Below are positions 62,581 to 64,000 of a DNA stretch of 64,000 nucleotides, piece by piece. Source of the DNA: Phoenix dactylifera (taxonomy: Eukaryota; Streptophyta; Magnoliopsida; Arecales; Arecaceae); assembly GCF_009389715.1 (NCBI RefSeq), contig NC_052405.1:8721194-8785193 (forward strand). Reading direction: 5' to 3'. The notes beneath the pieces are model-generated. The model did not search any database and was not told where the DNA came from. It saw only the letters and a program-made list of their open reading frames with translations. A program made the translations under genes and the position numbers. The stretch's first letter is position 1, and every line of letters begins with the position of its first letter.

Positions 62581-64000
62581 CTGTATAAGAATGCTTCCCC
62601 TTTCACCCATTTATCGTAACGAAGATCCCTGCAATAGAGATTCATTTCAGTTGCAGACTAACGCATAAGGGTGATGTTAATCCGATGCCTATATATTTCA
62701 AAGAAATGGCAAATTGTTACTTTGGGTTGTAATGATTACTATTTGGTTAAGATGAGCAAAAAGATAACATACAATATTTAATACCTAATTTCATGTGTCT
62801 ACTGTTTATTCATTTTTATTTCCTCGATCTTTTGTATTTTTGGTAGAAGCTTGGGTGTTCCTTTTGTTAGACACATTTAAAGAAATTGCTAGATTTGATT
62901 TTCAAGCTTTTCTTTTTTTTTTGTAGTGTAGATCTTGAATTTCGATAGTCTATCATCGATCTCGAATCACTAACCTTTTTTTTTAACAGACGATTTTCAA
63001 TAATGCAAGGGGTTCACATTGCTATCTTTATAAAGTAGTATCCAACACTCACTTGATTTAAATTTTAGCCGTATCTGTAGATCATGTTAACCTGGATCAA
63101 GGAGAATGTTGACCTTAATTAAATTTAAGCTCAAACAGAAAGGAATTTCTTTAAATTCCTTAAGCACTGTATCATTACAGCCCCACATTTTGCACAAATG
63201 AACATATATTATTTTGGTCAGGCTGTTCCTTCGGCCCTTTTATGCATGGTTTAGGTTTGCAAGTTTGCTTGTTAAAGTGAATCATACTGCAAACTAGCTT
63301 TGGCGTGCTACTTTAATCCTTAAGATCTCTTCTTTAACATGACCAGTCTCTTTCTATGCCATTTTTCTTAACTTTTCTTTCTCACCCTGTCAAATAAAAG
63401 AGAGGGGAAATAAAGAAGAAAGGAGTTGATGGACAGTTAGGCTCGGCATGCATGCTCAAGTGATGAGTAGCTAAACTTTTTGCACTGCAGAGAGTGTATT
63501 TTTTTGCAGCCGAGTTGTTAAGAAAGAAAGGAAGATCATTTTAGTAGTTTTGAGGGTGGGGACTGGGGAAAAGAAGAAAGCTTGAAGGTGATGATGGTTG
63601 TAGGATGGTTTGGATGGCATCCCGTAATAGCGTGCGATCATGACTCACCTTTGCACTTTATCATTCCCATCACATCATCTCACTGCAATTTGCCCTCCAC
63701 ACAAGAAGAAGGGCTCTTTCAATCTGAAGTGATCCCTTTGTTTTGTCATATCAGACTATGAGACTGCCAAAAGAAAGAAAGAAACAAAAAAGGCGAACAA
63801 GGCACACATGCATGTGATGGTGTTGAGAGCCAAAACCTATTGATCTTATTCTGAATCTCACCACTTACGTAGGGATAATCTTCTATTTGGTGCAGGAGTC
63901 GTTCAATGAGTTACTCATGAGCAGCTCTTTTGTCAACGAGATGGCACTTCAAGCAACATAAGTTGCTTGTCCTTAAACTCTATCACACTTCTTTGGGAAG
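62581..64000. other. Terminal region without recognised gene
   Basis: AT-rich, with several purine-rich runs (63395-63425, 63525-63590). It may be the promoter of a gene beyond the window. I see no coding sequence, RNA gene or element ends. Confidence 0.4.

Noticed and set aside
1-64000. CRISPR arrays, operons, phage or bacterial defence systems
   Set aside because: The introns, plastid-targeted proteins and plant elements show nuclear plant DNA; no regular short-spaced repeat array was seen.

Overview
The window is nuclear DNA of a flowering plant. The genes are split by long AT-rich introns with plant splice sites, several products are plastid proteins, and the spaces hold plant-type MITEs, a tRNA-derived SINE and a LINE remnant. 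GC-rich first exons (J-protein, MLH1 remnant) against an AT-rich background fit a monocot, perhaps a palm; that placement is inference. All exon joins were made by eye from reading frame, GT/AG signals and remembered family similarity.

Layout: 100-8975 (+), most of the two-domain AAA ATPase CIP111 (SPATA5/Drg1 class), with its N-terminus off the window. 10751-13590 (-), MPH1, a thylakoid protein that protects photosystem II. 14822-24919 (-), a 708-residue WAC-DDT-WHIM chromatin protein in ten coding exons, with two MITEs in its introns. 26.47-28.64 kb, a SINE and a decayed LINE with reverse transcriptase tail, zf-RVT and RNase H remnants. 29.16-37.1 kb (-), a decayed MLH1 mismatch-repair gene with a nonsense codon, frameshifts and missing exons. 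38754-40876 (-), a short probably plastid J-domain protein. 42633-44119 (-), the DnaJ-type zinc-finger protein PSA2, needed for photosystem I. 45387-45944, a tandem duplication of the 5' region of the next gene. 45948-58374 (+), a TruA-type pseudouridine synthase in ten exons, with a 1.5-kb TIR element in intron 3 and a hAT MITE in intron 8. From 58.4 kb to the end no gene was recognised; 61.4-62.6 kb is GC-rich and resembles LTR retroelement debris.

The genes do not form one pathway. Three encode chloroplast proteins (MPH1, the J-protein, PSA2), two act in ribosome/RNA biology (CIP111 by family, the pseudouridine synthase), and one is a chromatin factor. The points most worth a second look are the dead MLH1 locus, the duplicated 5' region that creates an alternative N-terminus for the pseudouridine synthase, the MITEs with matching 8-bp target-site duplications, and the neighbouring J-domain-only and DnaJ-zinc-finger-only genes. 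No unknown multi-gene system was found.
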